This document shows positions 24,491-36,199 of a DNA stretch of 64,000 nt, piece by piece. The stretch's first letter is position 1; every line of letters starts with the position of its first letter. Below the pieces are notes generated by a model. It had not been told where the DNA came from, did not search any database, and was given only the letters and a program-made list of their open reading frames with translations. The stretch lies in the NCBI GenBank assembly GCA_018894105.1, contig CM032127.1, positions 4,063,001 through 4,127,000 of the forward strand, given 5' to 3'. Both the position numbers and the translations under genes were made by a program. This DNA comes from Jacaranda mimosifolia. Taxonomy: Eukaryota; Streptophyta; Magnoliopsida; Lamiales; Bignoniaceae.

Positions 24491-25331
24491 CCTGAGAAAA
24501 ATGAGGATTTAGTACACTGAGAATGATGGATGTTTAGAGGAGTTGGTAGAACTCCTAGCAGCATTAAACTCTGCCTCTGCAAATCTAAAATTCTAGTCTC
24601 CATTAGCTCTGAGTCTGAAGAATCCAGCCCTGCTCGACCTACACAGATTAAAACAGCAAGGAAACTTTTAAGGGAAAACTAGTAAAATTGATGTAGGTCT
24701 TGTGCCTAAGATAGATAAGCTTAGCAAAACTATGGAAAATCTTGCAGGTTGTCTGGAAACACTTGTTGATTTAGTAGACTACAAGCTGGAATGTCTTCTT
24801 CACAAGTCTAGTCACACTCATGCTAGTGTGATTCAACTAAAAGAGAAAGTTAGGGCATTTCTGAATTCCTCCTAGTTTGCTTTTGATGATGAAGGGGGAG
24901 GAATATGAAATTTGAAAAACTTGCCCCTGTTTTTGCTTTTCTATTTTTGCTGGAACTTTGAACTTGCTTTTGTTGTTTATTACTGATGGAACTTTGCTAG
25001 TTCTCTACTACTCTGGAACTAAAAACTTTTTCCTTTTGGGCTTGTATAACATATTATTTTTTACTTTCATTTCGAGCCTGTAATAACCTGTGACGGATAG
25101 TTACTCCTTTTATTGCTTGGGTATGCCTAATGATTTAATATTTTATATATATATATATCTACTATATCCGTTGCTTGCCTGGTGGTTTCTTGAATATATG
25201 AATAGGAGAAGAACCAATCACTCCAGACAGGGGGAGCACAAATTAGCAGAACAAGGCACATATGCATGGGGAGTTCAGGTGATATCTTTCCACTCTATTC
25301 AAATTTTGTTATCATAAAAAATGGGGAGATT

Positions 25332-25640
25332 ATTAACCCTTTTGATGAATTACATTATTTTGATCATGACAAAATTGGTCTTTAGATTATGCCCTAAATG
25401 ACATGCATAATAACTGCTGGAATCTATCTAGATATTGACTGCTGAAATATATCATGCATTGGAATTTCCTTTCCATAAATAAAAGATCTCCTACAGAATA
25501 TAGGTTGATCTGCATGTTTGTAACTTAGGAAAGAAATCATATCAGGCTATAGTTATTGATTTACTTGCAGTTTAAGGTATAAATACACGATTACCAAAGT
25601 TAACATGTTTCCTTATTTAAGCTTTCTAATAATAATAAAA
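25332..25640 (+). repeat. partial 3' LTR of the copia element
   Basis: Starts directly after the purine tract and matches, in inverse orientation, about 8440-8753 of the solo LTR. The match ends near the CCTTATTTAAG phrase, after which a low-complexity tandem array takes over. Confidence 0.65.
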
Positions 25641-26245
25641 AAAAAATGCAGTTTAGTTGTTTTTATTAAGTTTGAGTTTTTAGTAGTCTAATTGTTTTTA
25701 TTAAGTTTGTGTTTTTAGTTTATTAAGTTTTCTTAAGCTTTCTAATTAAAAAAAAGTAGTTTAATTGTTTTTATTAAGTTTGAGTTTTTAGTTTATTAAG
25801 TTTTTTTAAGCTTTCTAATAATAATAATAAGAAAAAAAAGTAGTTCAGTTGTTTTTATTAAGTTTGAACTTTTAGCAGTCAAATTGTTTTTATTAAGTTT
25901 GTGTTTTTAGTTTATCAAGTTTTCTTAAGCTTTCTAATAAAAAAAAATGTAGTTTAGTTGTTTTTATCAAGTTTGAGTTTTTAGTAGTCTAATTGTTTTT
26001 ATTAAGTTTGAGTTTTTAGTTTATTAAGTTTTCTTAAATGAGAAAAAAAAGGTAGTTTATTTGTTTTTATTAAGTTTTCTTAAATAAAAAAAAAGGTAGT
26101 TTAGTTGTTTTTATTAAGTTTGAGTTTTTAGTAGTTTTTATTAAGTTTGAGTTTTAGCTTGTTAAATTTATTAAAAAAAAAATGCAGTTTAGTTGTTTTT
26201 ATTAAGTTTGAGTTTTTAGTTTGTTATGTTTAAAAAAAAAAAGGT
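25618..26245 (+). repeat. AT-rich tandem array, about 100-bp units
   Basis: Seven imperfect repeats built around TAGTTGTTTTTATTAAGTTT followed by GAGTTTTTAGT and an A-run. Unit starts fall near 25651, 25755, 25842, 25951, 26052, 26095 and 26186. Some units are shortened. It sits where the copia LTR should continue. Confidence 0.8.
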
Positions 26246-26374
26246 CAAAAGATTGCAAGATAGAGAAGAATTTTTTTGTTTTTCTATTATGTAATCTCAA
26301 AAAAAATGCAACATAGTTCACTAAAAAGAAGGGCGGAGGGCGCAAGAAGTTCTAAACAAATTTCAAGAAAAAGG

Positions 26375-29187
26375 ACTCAAGTTCTTCAATTCTTCTTTGA
26401 TAGCCTCCAAGTGTTCCATTGAAGTTTGCAAATTCTCAACCACTTTATTACACAGTGGAGGAATACTCTTAATAACAGCAATTTTCTCTTCAATCTCATG
26501 AATTTCAACTTGAGCAAACTTTGAAGAAGTTGTTGGCGTTTCAATGACAAAGTTAAGTTCTTCCTGCGTTCCTTCAAATTATCAAGGTCTTTCCCAACAC
26601 ATTCCAGCTCTTCTTGGGTGGATTTAATTTGGTTCATTTCTTTGCTTTCTCTAATTTGAGCGTTATGGAGACAACTTTTGGCCTCATCTAATTGTTGTGT
26701 AAGAATTTCATTAGATGCTTTCTCAAAAGATACTGACTTTGATTCATCATATGCGAAGGCCTCGTCAAACGATATTTGCAATAATTCTTCCACATTGGAG
26801 ATGTCAAATTTGCTGAAGCCCCTCATTGATTTAAGCACAAATTGTACACTATCTTTGATAGATGAGATGGAATCAAGTGGAATATTTGGTATTCTCTTGC
26901 GAAGACCATCCCACAACATTTGAATATATTCTTTTTGATAATTAAGTACAAATTGCTCACCTTCAAATACTGAAATGGAGCACAAGGAGATGGTTATTTA
27001 GCTTTCATACTGTGGAATGCCTCATTTTGCATGGTAGTGTCAATTGGAGCGCTCATAGCCAACAGTTTAGGTCCTATGATTGATCCTTGGCTACCTTGGG
27101 ATGTCTCATTTTCATCAACATTAATAATTTCATTTTTCAACTGAAATGTTACATGATTTGAGTTAGTAAATGATCAAAATAGGGCTTATTTAAAGAAGAA
27201 AAAGAAGATGAAGTAAAAAATAAAAATAAAAAACCTCTTTGGCAAAGTTCTCTGTTGGTGAATGATCGCTACGCTTTGGAGATTTAGGATCCTTATTAAA
27301 CCTTTTCCAATGAGGATCCGCATTACTACTGCTGCTCATTTCTAAAGGATAAGGATTCTTTCTCTTTTCTTTTGGAGGCTTGATGTCTTCTAGGTTGGAA
27401 GGATTTTGAATAGTTTCAGCAAGTGGTCTATCCTCTTTATCAACATCCTTGTCCCTAAGGAAAATTTTGATTGGACTCAAGTTGGTTGATCTTATAAAAT
27501 TTTCCTCAAAGTAATGTCCATGAATTTTAGTCCACCACTTCTTGTAAGCATCTGAGGAGAATTTATTAGCATTTAGGGGCAGAGAAGGAAACAATGCTGT
27601 AGACATAGAATTATGCAAAGTGCATATTATGCAAAGTGCATAAGCGCCAATAGCGAAGTCCTTCATTCAAATGGGTTGTGCGAATATCATGAGCGAGAAT
27701 CCCAGGAACTTCTTGATGATATCCAAATTGATGACTGAAGTGATGAGGACTATAAGGTTCAATAATAAAATAATAGCCTTGCCGTAAGGGAAGATAATTT
27801 GAGCGAATAACAATAAAATATTTTTGCTCCAATTCTCTAGCATTTCCATCATCAACATATGAAAATCCTTTGTCTTTAGTAATCATGGTGCAAGTCCAGG
27901 AAACAAAATCTCCTTTGTGAATTCTCTTGTGAGCCTCCTTTGAATCATAATATTTTGCGCCTCCTTTGCCGAAACAAATCATCATTTTTGGACCACACAT
28001 TCTTTTCAAAATTGGATAATGTGTTTTGAAGTAGTGCACCAACCAAGAATGGACATGACTCGGCCTCGGGGAACCTGAAATTTTATTTAAACTATTGTAG
28101 ATGCTGGCTAAAACTAGAATAGCAAGACTAACCTTCCTACCGGCAGCCATGATGCATGCTATCTTGAAAGTGCTTGGGCGTATCGAATTGACATCATTGG
28201 TAGGAAGAACAAATGAGCAAAGCCAAAAATGTTGCCAAATAAGTTTCTTCTCTCAAGTTCCCAGGAATTCTAAGTTTTGAAAATTATAACTCATCTAGAG
28301 TGGACCATTCTCCATGAACACCAAAGTGGCCAAGAGGATTATGAATTGATTTGGGTTGGACTGTCTTTTTCTTCTTGAGTGATGGTGGTTGATGGTATTT
28401 TATTGCTTTCCAGGACTAATACTTCACCCATTTTTCCATAGTAACTTGAGAATGTTGACCTCCATGGGCACTTCTTTGAAGTGAATGATAAGCCTGAAAT
28501 AAGTATTTGCAGGAATTGGGAATAAATTTAAATCCTTTCTCATCAATGCCGGTGAGCTCCTTAGCACAAGGAATCACTTCATCGTAAAGAATTCCTATAA
28601 TAGGGAGGCTTGTGAAGTTGTGCAAATCCCATAGCGATATGGACAATTCTCCAAATGAAGTTAAAAGAGTATTTATAAGTGGACACCATGCCTTGCAAAA
28701 TGCTTTGATAATATCAGAATTTCTATCATATATGAATAATGAAGTATACACTAGATCATATATTTGTACGGCAATTAGCTTGTGCTTGCATCACTAAGGA
28801 CATCTTCAGTCCTCTCCCAGTATCCTTTGATATAATCGAATTCACCATTGAATTGAAGAGTTTATCCCTACTTGGATTTTCCCTCAATAGTGTTGCGACC
28901 CAATGTTGGCAAGAAAATTGAATTGTTTGATTGTTGACAATGAATTAATTCATTTGGAAGACAACGATGAGTTGCCCTTAAAGTCCACACCTTGGAAGTT
29001 TTGATCTCATGGGACCACTCCTCGGTATGAAGGGAATTAGTCAGTCGTGGTCACTTTGCTGCATATCTACTAATAAGTGGATTATAAGTAGTCAAAAGTG
29101 TGCATTTCTCTATAGGTTGGTTCTCTTCATCAAGAATAATCAAATGTTGTACTCCAGCGCTAGTTGAAACATCCTTAAAGTAAATCA
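26375..29187 (-). pseudogene. plant mobile domain (PMD) protein gene, decayed
   Basis: PMD (aminotransferase-like) proteins occur in plant transposons and as domesticated nuclear proteins such as the MAIL family. Minus strand, in order: a start region reading MIYFKDVSTSAGVQHLIILD near 29187; WSHEIKTSKVWTLRATHR; broken pieces at 28416-28751; the best-kept piece at 27611-28150 (VSLAILVLASIYNSLNKISG, MMICFGKGG, FIVIRSNYLPLRQGYYFIIE and FGYHQEVPG, the PMD C-terminal hallmark); a Lys/Pro/Ser-rich linker at 27190-27666; and, after a likely intron (about 26990-27190), a coiled-coil tail at 26375-26985 with one frameshift near 26560. Several stops and frameshifts exclude a working full-length protein. 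Whether it belonged to a transposon or a host gene cannot be told. Confidence 0.65.
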
Positions 29188-29189
29188 TG

Positions 29190-30250
29190 GTGCAACCTGC
29201 CAAAAGAAAAATTAATCAATAAGAACGGAAAGAAGGAGAAAAGATGATGTTCTAAGAAGATTGATATTCATACAAAAATCAAATAATGATGGAAACATCA
29301 TTAGTTTGATGATTTACTTGAAGTATGCCTGTTAATTCATACCTTAGTGAAAGAATGGTCAAGCAATCTTCCTTCAATTGCAACAATTGGTCCTTGAATG
29401 AATGAAGTTGATAATTATGTGAATTTTGTGAAATCCCTTTCGTCGAATAGTTGATGTGTGGAAATAAAGCAATGAATGGTTTAATGGAGAGGTGAATATG
29501 CTACAACAATTCCAAATCAATTTTCAACTATGCTTGATGGAGGAATCAGCAACCTATTTATAGCTTTATTTTTAAGAATTTCAGTCCAAATATGCTTGGG
29601 AATTAAGTTCCCTTTTAAGTTAATTCAATTTTGAATCTAGCTTTGAGTTGGAGTATAAATCTGTGTTGAAATAAAGAGACCCAAAGCTGATGGTCTCTGC
29701 TTGCTGATAAGTGATAAGTCTCCCAGCCACGAAGAAATCTGTTGTTGTAGTGTTGATCTTAGGGAAATGCATTATATTGGCATGATAATGGGCCATGGTG
29801 ATTGAGGAATTGTGGGGCACATTTGCTCATGTATCAAAATACACAGCAAGTCCTGTGCAGTGGGCTGGTAATTGAATTTGATTTGGTGTGGGCCCTATAG
29901 TTAAAAAAAAATTGAAAGAAATTTGATTGTTTCCTGCAAGTTAGAATCAACTTGTTGCTTTGCCACAGAAATCGAAAATCAGGGAAATTTGAAATTGCCA
30001 AATCTCATTCATTTCTTGTGGGCCTTTTAGGGAATTTAAAAAAAAAAAAATTTGAAACCAAGGTTGCTATTGTGGGTTTCACTTTCAACATGAAGAAATA
30101 ACCTAGGCTTTTCATGTGAATTTTAGTATGGGCTTTTCTTTGGCCTACATATGTCATTGAATATATATATATATATATGTTCTCCAATACTTCACGTCTT
30201 GTCTCTTTTGGGATTGATTTTCACCCCTTCATCAAGCCTTGAAGTGGGAG
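29190..30250. other. upstream region of the PMD gene, no other gene
   Basis: No convincing coding region. A (TA)n run lies at 30161-30178. The stretch may include the 5' untranslated part and promoter of the PMD gene, but no TATA box could be tied to it. Confidence 0.4.
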
Positions 30251-31150
30251 CATTTGTAAATATATTAAATTTTTGACCAATTGAGAAGTGACACATGTAA
30301 AATAATATATTAACTATTAATTTAAAATTTTCTATTTAAATTTTGGAATATATTAAATTTAATTCCAAAAAAATATATAGTTAATTTTAATTAACAATTT
30401 AATGTTTATTTTATTTATGGACCAATCAAATCAAATATATTTGATATTGATATTATCTTTTGATGTTAGATATTATCAAATCAAATATATATGATATTAT
30501 CTCTTGATATTTGATACTATCTTATCAGAGAGATAATATTTGAAGGAGTTCAAGTTAATCTATAAGTCTTCCATCAAGCACCTATATAAATGGGTGATTC
30601 TAGCTTATTTGACATAATACAGTCTAGCAATTCTCTCCAGCAAATTCAAAGAGATCCACGATGTTCAAAGCGTTATTCGCAGAACTCATATATTTTTGGT
30701 ATTTGATTCGAGATTAAGGTCCGAAGCCCTCGAATTGGTGTTAATTTTATTCAAGGAGATCCACGACGTTCAAGATATTTTTCGCGGAACTCATATATTT
30801 TTGGCATTTGATTCGAGATTAAGGTGCGAAGCCCTTGAATTGGCGTTAATTTTATTTAAGGAGATCCACGACGTTCAAGGCATTTTTCACGGAACTCATA
30901 TATTTCTGGCGTTTGATTCAAGATTAAGGTGCAAAACCCTCGAATTGACGTTATTTTATTCAAACCAAATTTAAAAGAGATCCACAACGTTTAAGGCATT
31001 TTTTGCGAAGCTCATCAAATTTAAGATTATATTTGGAAGGAAAAAATCAGACGATTAAATTAGAGATAAAATCCACAGTTGATTAATTTTGATTTTAATT
31101 TTATTTGTAAATTTTTTTCTTATTTTTTAATTTTTTTGTAGACAAGAAAA
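30243..31150 (+). repeat. LTR-like sequence with TATA box and repeats
   Basis: A purine-rich phrase GAAGTGGGAGCATT (30241-30254) followed by TGTAAATATATT resembles a polypurine tract and LTR start. About 330 bp on, CTATATAAATGGG (near 30592) resembles an LTR promoter, followed by the 105-bp repeats. No second copy and no target duplication were found, so the LTR reading is tentative. Confidence 0.3.
30651..31020 (+). repeat. 105-bp tandem repeat, 3 units plus a partial fourth
   Basis: Units start at GAGATCCACGA at 30651, 30756, 30861 and (diverged) 30977. The first two spacings are exactly 105 bp, that is 35 codons, so the plus-strand frame stays open across the array (FDSRLR...EALEL...LILFKEIHDVQ in each unit). 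Units differ by few substitutions; the third is stretched by about 11 bp. A TATA-like box lies about 60 bp upstream. No known protein family is recognised and the open frame may simply reflect the multiple-of-three length. Confidence 0.85.
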
Positions 31151-31154
31151 TTTG

Positions 31155-32689
31155 TTGTTACACCCTCATACGGGTCATTCCACAAGAACAGATAGAAATA
31201 ATCGAGGCTGAAGTGGGAGACCCTCACCTCAAAAGCCTTTACAAAATAGTTACAGCTTATTGATCCGCAATTTCCTGCTCCCTGCTCCTCGTCACCTAAC
31301 CACGAGAGTGATTTACTTATCAAAATCGGCATTCAATTGGAATGACCTCCATTAATTAAAACCTTACTATTAACTATCTAAAATCAGTAACCATCCAATT
31401 AACTTGATATAAGACTTTATCTGGAATTCTCGTTAAGAAATACTCTTAATAATGCCACTAATTTACTATCGATTATAGGGTTCTTAACAATACGAGCAAT
31501 AGATATAATTAATTCAACCCCATATCAGTGTCCTAAGTAGTTATGATAAGCCAATTAGTTCAATAACCTAATTATTGTCATTTAAAGCTCAATTTTCCAA
31601 ATTTAGGGTTTTTCTAACTCAATTAACTCAATAATTTCCCAATTATCACATCTGATACAATTTTAGGTCTAAAATCCAACATCAATATGTATGAAACATT
31701 CACTATCTAATACAATTCATAATTAACTATTCAAAGGTGCAAGAGGTTTAAACAAATGAAAATATACAAAAACTCTAATCTCAAATCTGATCTTTACTCC
31801 AAAATGCACAATTGAGACCTTGAAACCATGAACCAATCACACCATCGTGACCACCGCAATGAGAGGAAAATTCTATCTAGGTGCCGCCGTTTGCCGCCGC
31901 TTGCTGATGTCAAAAAAAATGTAAAACCACCACCTTCCACTGTGTTTCGTCCTCCTGAGTCCAACGATCTAATTAGTTTTCAATTTTGAGGCTTGGATGA
32001 CCTTTAACCATTGGTCATAGCCTGAACTCTTGCTTCTCGCCGCCGCGTTTGTTACCTTTATTTTTGCCGCTGTTTACTCCTCTATGCAGGGTCATCGGTG
32101 TGAAGCCCAGGCCATGCTCTTCCAGGAACTCCACCCAGAATGCCCCTCCAACACCGCCTTGCCTCTAATCGCTACCCTCAATCGTGGTCAAATTTTAGGT
32201 TTCAAAAACAAGGTATCTCTACCATGCTGGGTGTGTGCATGTGGTGGCATCGGGGTGCAGGGAGTAAGGAAAGATGGTTGATGAGGTTGGATGGTGGAGA
32301 TAGTCCGCCAGGAATGGTTGCCGGAGAGAGAGAGAGAGATGAGAAGGTTGAAGGTGGTGTGCTAATGGTGAAGAGAAAGAAATGAAGAATGTGGAGTGAA
32401 TGATGAAGAAAAAGACTTTTTTTTTTGGAATTGTGATTTAGCCCTTAGTTTTTATTAAGTTATTCAATTAAGTTCTTTAATTGATTAAATATAGTCTCGA
32501 CCCTAGTTGACTAGAGGGCTTCCATACAAGCCCCTAAGTTTTCCAATTTGATTCAATTAAGTTTTCAAAAATTAAAAATTGGCCCCAATACTTTTAAAAT
32601 TAAATAGTAAATTAAAATTCATGAAAATGAAAAAGAAAAATAGTGGTAAATTAATTATCACCAATCGTAGGAATTCTAGAGGTGTTACA
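31155..32689 (-). repeat. 3' LTR of the gypsy element, truncated
   Basis: Matches 39066-39194 plus 50321-51726. Begins (minus) TGTAACACCTCTAGAATTCC. About 1.45 kb of the LTR is missing at the 31155 end. The GC-rich part at 31850-32330 gives chance reading frames. Confidence 0.8.
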
Positions 32690-32699
32690 TCTCAAAAAA

Positions 32700-34260
32700 A
32701 ATTTAATTCCCAGATTCTCACCTGAAGATTGGAAGAGTTCGGGATACCATTGGCGCATGAGATCTTCTCTTTCCCATGTTGCTTCCTCTACATTGTGGTT
32801 GCACCATAACACCTTCACTTGTGGAATTCTTTGATTCCAAAGCTCTCAAAACTATCAATCCAGAATACGAATCGATTTTCCTTGTATGTCAAATCACCTT
32901 CTAACTGCATACTCTCACGTGATATGACATGTGAAGGATTGGGATAGTACTTTCGAAGTTGAGACACATGGAAGACGTCATGTATCCCCGCTACTTGCTG
33001 GGGTAACATAAGATGGTAAGCCACTGACCCAATTCTTTCACATATTTCATACGGCCCAACATATCTTGAACTGAGCTTTTTGCCCTTACCAATTCTTCTA
33101 ATTACTTTCCTTGGGGATATCTTGAGAAATACTCTATCACCAACTTTGAACTTTAAGTCCTTCCTTGGTTTATCTATGTAACTTTTTTGCCTATCCTGAG
33201 CAGCTTTCACTGCTTGATCATTTGAATCTTCTCGACAGTATATTGAATCAATTCAAATCTTATAGTTTTTGGAGACTTATCGCTGTTACTCTTATATTTT
33301 TCCAAATCCCAGTGTAATTGTGATTGACATTTTCTGTCGTATAGTGCCTCATACGGTGCCATCTATGTGGAGGACTAATAACTATTGTTATAGAAAATTC
33401 AATCAAAGCAAGATGTCTATCCCAGCTTCCCTTAAAATCTAAGATACAAGCTCGTAGCATGTCTTCCAATATCTGAATGACCCTTTCTGACTAGCTATCA
33501 GTCTAGGGATGGACGGTAGAACTAAATTGTAACTTTATTCCTAGGTGTCTCTATATACTTTTCCAAAGTCTCGAGGTGAACTTTGGATCCCGATCGAACA
33601 TAATAGTGATCGAAATTCCGTGTAATCTGATAATTCATCTGATATATAGTTCTGCCAGTTTCTCAACTTTATAGTCTATTCTGACTGGTAGAAAATGTAC
33701 AGACTTTGTTAAATGGTCCACTATCGCCCAGATATTGTCATACCCTCATCTAGCCTTTGGTAGACCGATTAAAAAGTCCATTGTTACTTGTTCCCATTTC
33801 CAGTCAGGGATAGGAAGTAGTTGTAACAATCCCGATGACCGCTGGTGCTCTGCTTTCACTAATTAACAAGTCAAGCATTTTTGCACATATTCTGCTACAA
33901 TTGCCTCTTCAAATCTTGATGCATCTTGGTTCTTCCTGCATGTATCGCATATCTTGCTTTATGTGCCTCTTCCAATAGTTTTCCCTTTATCTCGTTAGGC
34001 ACACATATTCTATGGCAGAATAAGAGAGTATCTTAACCATCTATACTGAATTTAGGCTTTTCAAGGCTGCCAACTACTTCCTTCTGTTTCAATATCCAGT
34101 CATCATTAGCCTGAACTCGTTGAATCTCATCATATAGCTCGGCTGTGCCTTTACTCCTATGATCCAGCCTCATTGTTTCATTCTGATCACCACATCTGCT
34201 TTTGGACTTTCTGGCATTTCCTTTTTCAATATATGGGCTATTTCGACCTTTCAACTTAAT
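32700..34260 (-). pseudogene. gypsy integrase with chromodomain-like C-terminus
   Basis: Integrase inserts the retrotransposon cDNA. Minus strand: zinc-binding start (EAHKARYAIHAGRTKMHQDL near 33940), catalytic core with D in AIVDHLTKS and D in MFDRDPKFTS, and E in [15 protein letters not shown], so the DDE set is present by eye. Then the C-terminal domain at 32815-33210 (FKVGDRVFLKISP and GPYEICERIGSVAYHL). Past the stop near 32815 a chromodomain-like end reads EEATWEREDLMRQWYPELF. Stops and frameshifts throughout, including TAG/TAA in place of Gln in the core. Confidence 0.85.
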
Positions 34261-34700
34261 ACATCTGCCACCACATTTACCTTTCTTGGGTGGTAGATGA
34301 TAGAGAAATCATAGTCATCTAGAAACTCCATCCACCTTCAATGTCGCATATTCAGGTCCCTTTGAGCGTGTAAATACTTAAGGTTCTTATGATCAGTGTA
34401 TACCTTAAATGTAGCTCCATAAAGGTAATGCCTCCATTTTGTTAGGGCAAAAATTATTGCAGCCAAGTCCAAATAATGAGTTGGGTAGTTTTCCTCGTGT
34501 GGCTTTAGTTTTCTAGATGCATAAGTGATAACTCACCCCTTCTACGTCAACGCACATCCAAAACCTTCTTTAGAAGTGTTGGTGAACATGATAAATCCTT
34601 TTAATCCTTCTAGAAGGGCCAAAATTGGATCTGCCATCAATATGTTCTTCAATTCTTGGAAACTTTATCATTCTAGTCAAATAGATGATCTTTTTGGGCT
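34260..34700 (-). pseudogene. gypsy RNase H
   Basis: Region between reverse transcriptase and integrase. The minus strand shows [20 protein letters not shown], a mutated start of the conserved TDHKSLKYL box, and further RNase H phrases with several stops. Removes the RNA strand during cDNA synthesis in live elements. Confidence 0.7.
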
Positions 34701-34734
34701 AATTTAGTCAAGGACCAACTATTTTAGAAAAGTC

Positions 34735-35470
34735 TTACACAAATCTTCGGTAATAGCCGGCAAGTCCCAGGAAACTACGAACTTCTGTAATAGTTTTAGG
34801 TCTTTTCCAATTGACTATCACATCTATCTTATAGGAGTCAACCGTTATCCCATCTTGAGATATAACATGTCCCAAAAATGCCACTTTTTCTATCCAAAAC
34901 TCACACTTACTTAATTTGGCATACAATTGATGCTCCTTTAGAGTTTTGAGAACTAAGTGCAAGTGCTTTGCATGCTCTTCTCTGGATTTGGAAAACACCA
35001 GAATGTCATTGATGAAGATGACTACAAACTAGTCTAAGTACGACATGAAAATCCGGTGCATCAAGTTTATGAATGTTGTGGTGCATTGGTAAGTCTGAAA
35101 GGCATTACCACAAACTCAAAGTGACTGTATCGAGAATTAAAGGTGGTTTTTGGGATGTCTTCTTCCCTGATTTTCAGTTGGGAGTACCCCTGTCTTAAAT
35201 CTAGCTTTGAAAAGATTCTTGACCCTTGCAGCAAGTTGAACAGTTCCTCTATATATGGTAGGCAGTACTTTTTCTTGACAGTAGCCTTGTTCAATTCTTT
35301 GTAGTCAATACACATTCTTGGAGACCCATCCTTTTTTTTCACAAATAGTACTGGGGCTCCCCAAGGGGATGTGCTTGGTCTAATAAACCCCTTTTCTAGT
35401 AACTTCTAAAGTTGGTTCTTCAGTTTTTTAAGCTCAGCGGGTTCCATTCAGTAAGGAGTCTTAGAAAAAG
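34735..35470 (-). pseudogene. gypsy reverse transcriptase
   Basis: Reads [35 protein letters not shown] and [20 protein letters not shown], then a stop, then [19 protein letters not shown] and the thumb (ECEFW-type [17 protein letters not shown]) to [11 protein letters not shown]. The catalytic YxDD-equivalent (usually FIDD here) is FIND, so one catalytic Asp is lost, and a TAG stop stands nearby. The enzyme would be inactive. Confidence 0.9.
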
Positions 35471-35815
35471 GTGTGGTCCCAGGGAGAGTGTGAATTACAA
35501 ATTCTATCTCTCTATCTGGAGGTAACGAGCTCAATTCTTTCGGGAATACTTTTAGGTACTCAACAACCACTTCCACCTCTTCAATCTTGATTGCATCTCA
35601 AGCTTGTTGATAAGATATGCTAAAAATTCTTACCAACCTTCCCTTAAAATCTTTCTAGCCTCTAGCGCAGATATAATAGGTACTAGGGAAGTGTTATTTA
35701 TGGAATACTGTGTAGGTACTGATGTCTTATCCCTAAGGATGAGGCACTTAGTGTAAAAATTTACCTATGTCTAATGTTTATATAGCCAATCCATTATAAG
35801 GATCAAATCATACCC

Positions 35816-36082
35816 TTATATAAGCATTTGTATAAGATCGGCTAAATATACCATATCCTCAATCAAAATCGGGCTGTCTTGATAGATGGCATATGTCATT
35901 AACCCTATTCCTAAGGGTGTTTGAACTTCTATCTGATAGACCATAATTTTAGGTTGTATATTTAATTTTTCAGACATATTTGCAGATATTAAAGAATGCG
36001 AAGCTCCAAGATCATGTAGGGCATTTCCATTAATTCTAGAAATAGAATTTGTACCTTCAATCACATCAAAGGGATCGTACAC
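35816..36082 (-). pseudogene. gypsy aspartic protease
   Basis: Reads NALHDLGASHSLISANMSEK. The catalytic Asp of the usual DSGAT/DSGAS motif is kept but the following Ser is Leu. Lies between the zinc knuckle of gag and reverse transcriptase as expected. Confidence 0.75.
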
Positions 36083-36199
36083 TTCTTCTCCAGTTAGAGC
36101 ATATGCTCGTGCTCGAACTTTTGGCTTTCCATTAGATCCTGCAACCTATTTCCTTTTTTCTATAGGGACTAGCCTTCTTCGGTTTGGGCAATCCTTGAG

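Larger units (their letters stand above)
21034..25640 (+). mobile_element. Ty1-copia retrotransposon, 5'-truncated and decayed
   Basis: The remnant begins inside the integrase C-terminal region, so the 5' LTR, gag, protease and integrase core are missing. It continues through reverse transcriptase, RNase H and a downstream third ORF to a purine tract (ATGGGGAGAT, about 25322-25331), followed by an LTR start (TATTAACCCTTTTGATGA). That LTR is cut off at about 25640 by a tandem array. The family matches the solo LTR at 7467-8753. The third ORF and the long 3' region are features of SIRE-like copia elements. Confidence 0.8.

Noticed and set aside
25618..26245. CRISPR-like spaced repeats
   Set aside because: Units are AT-rich, imperfect and contiguous without unique spacers, and the DNA is plant nuclear.
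32030..32385. Reading frames in the GC-rich part of the gypsy LTR (also 50785-51132)
   Set aside because: Both LTR copies contain the region but the frames differ between copies and are interrupted; there is no coding pressure.
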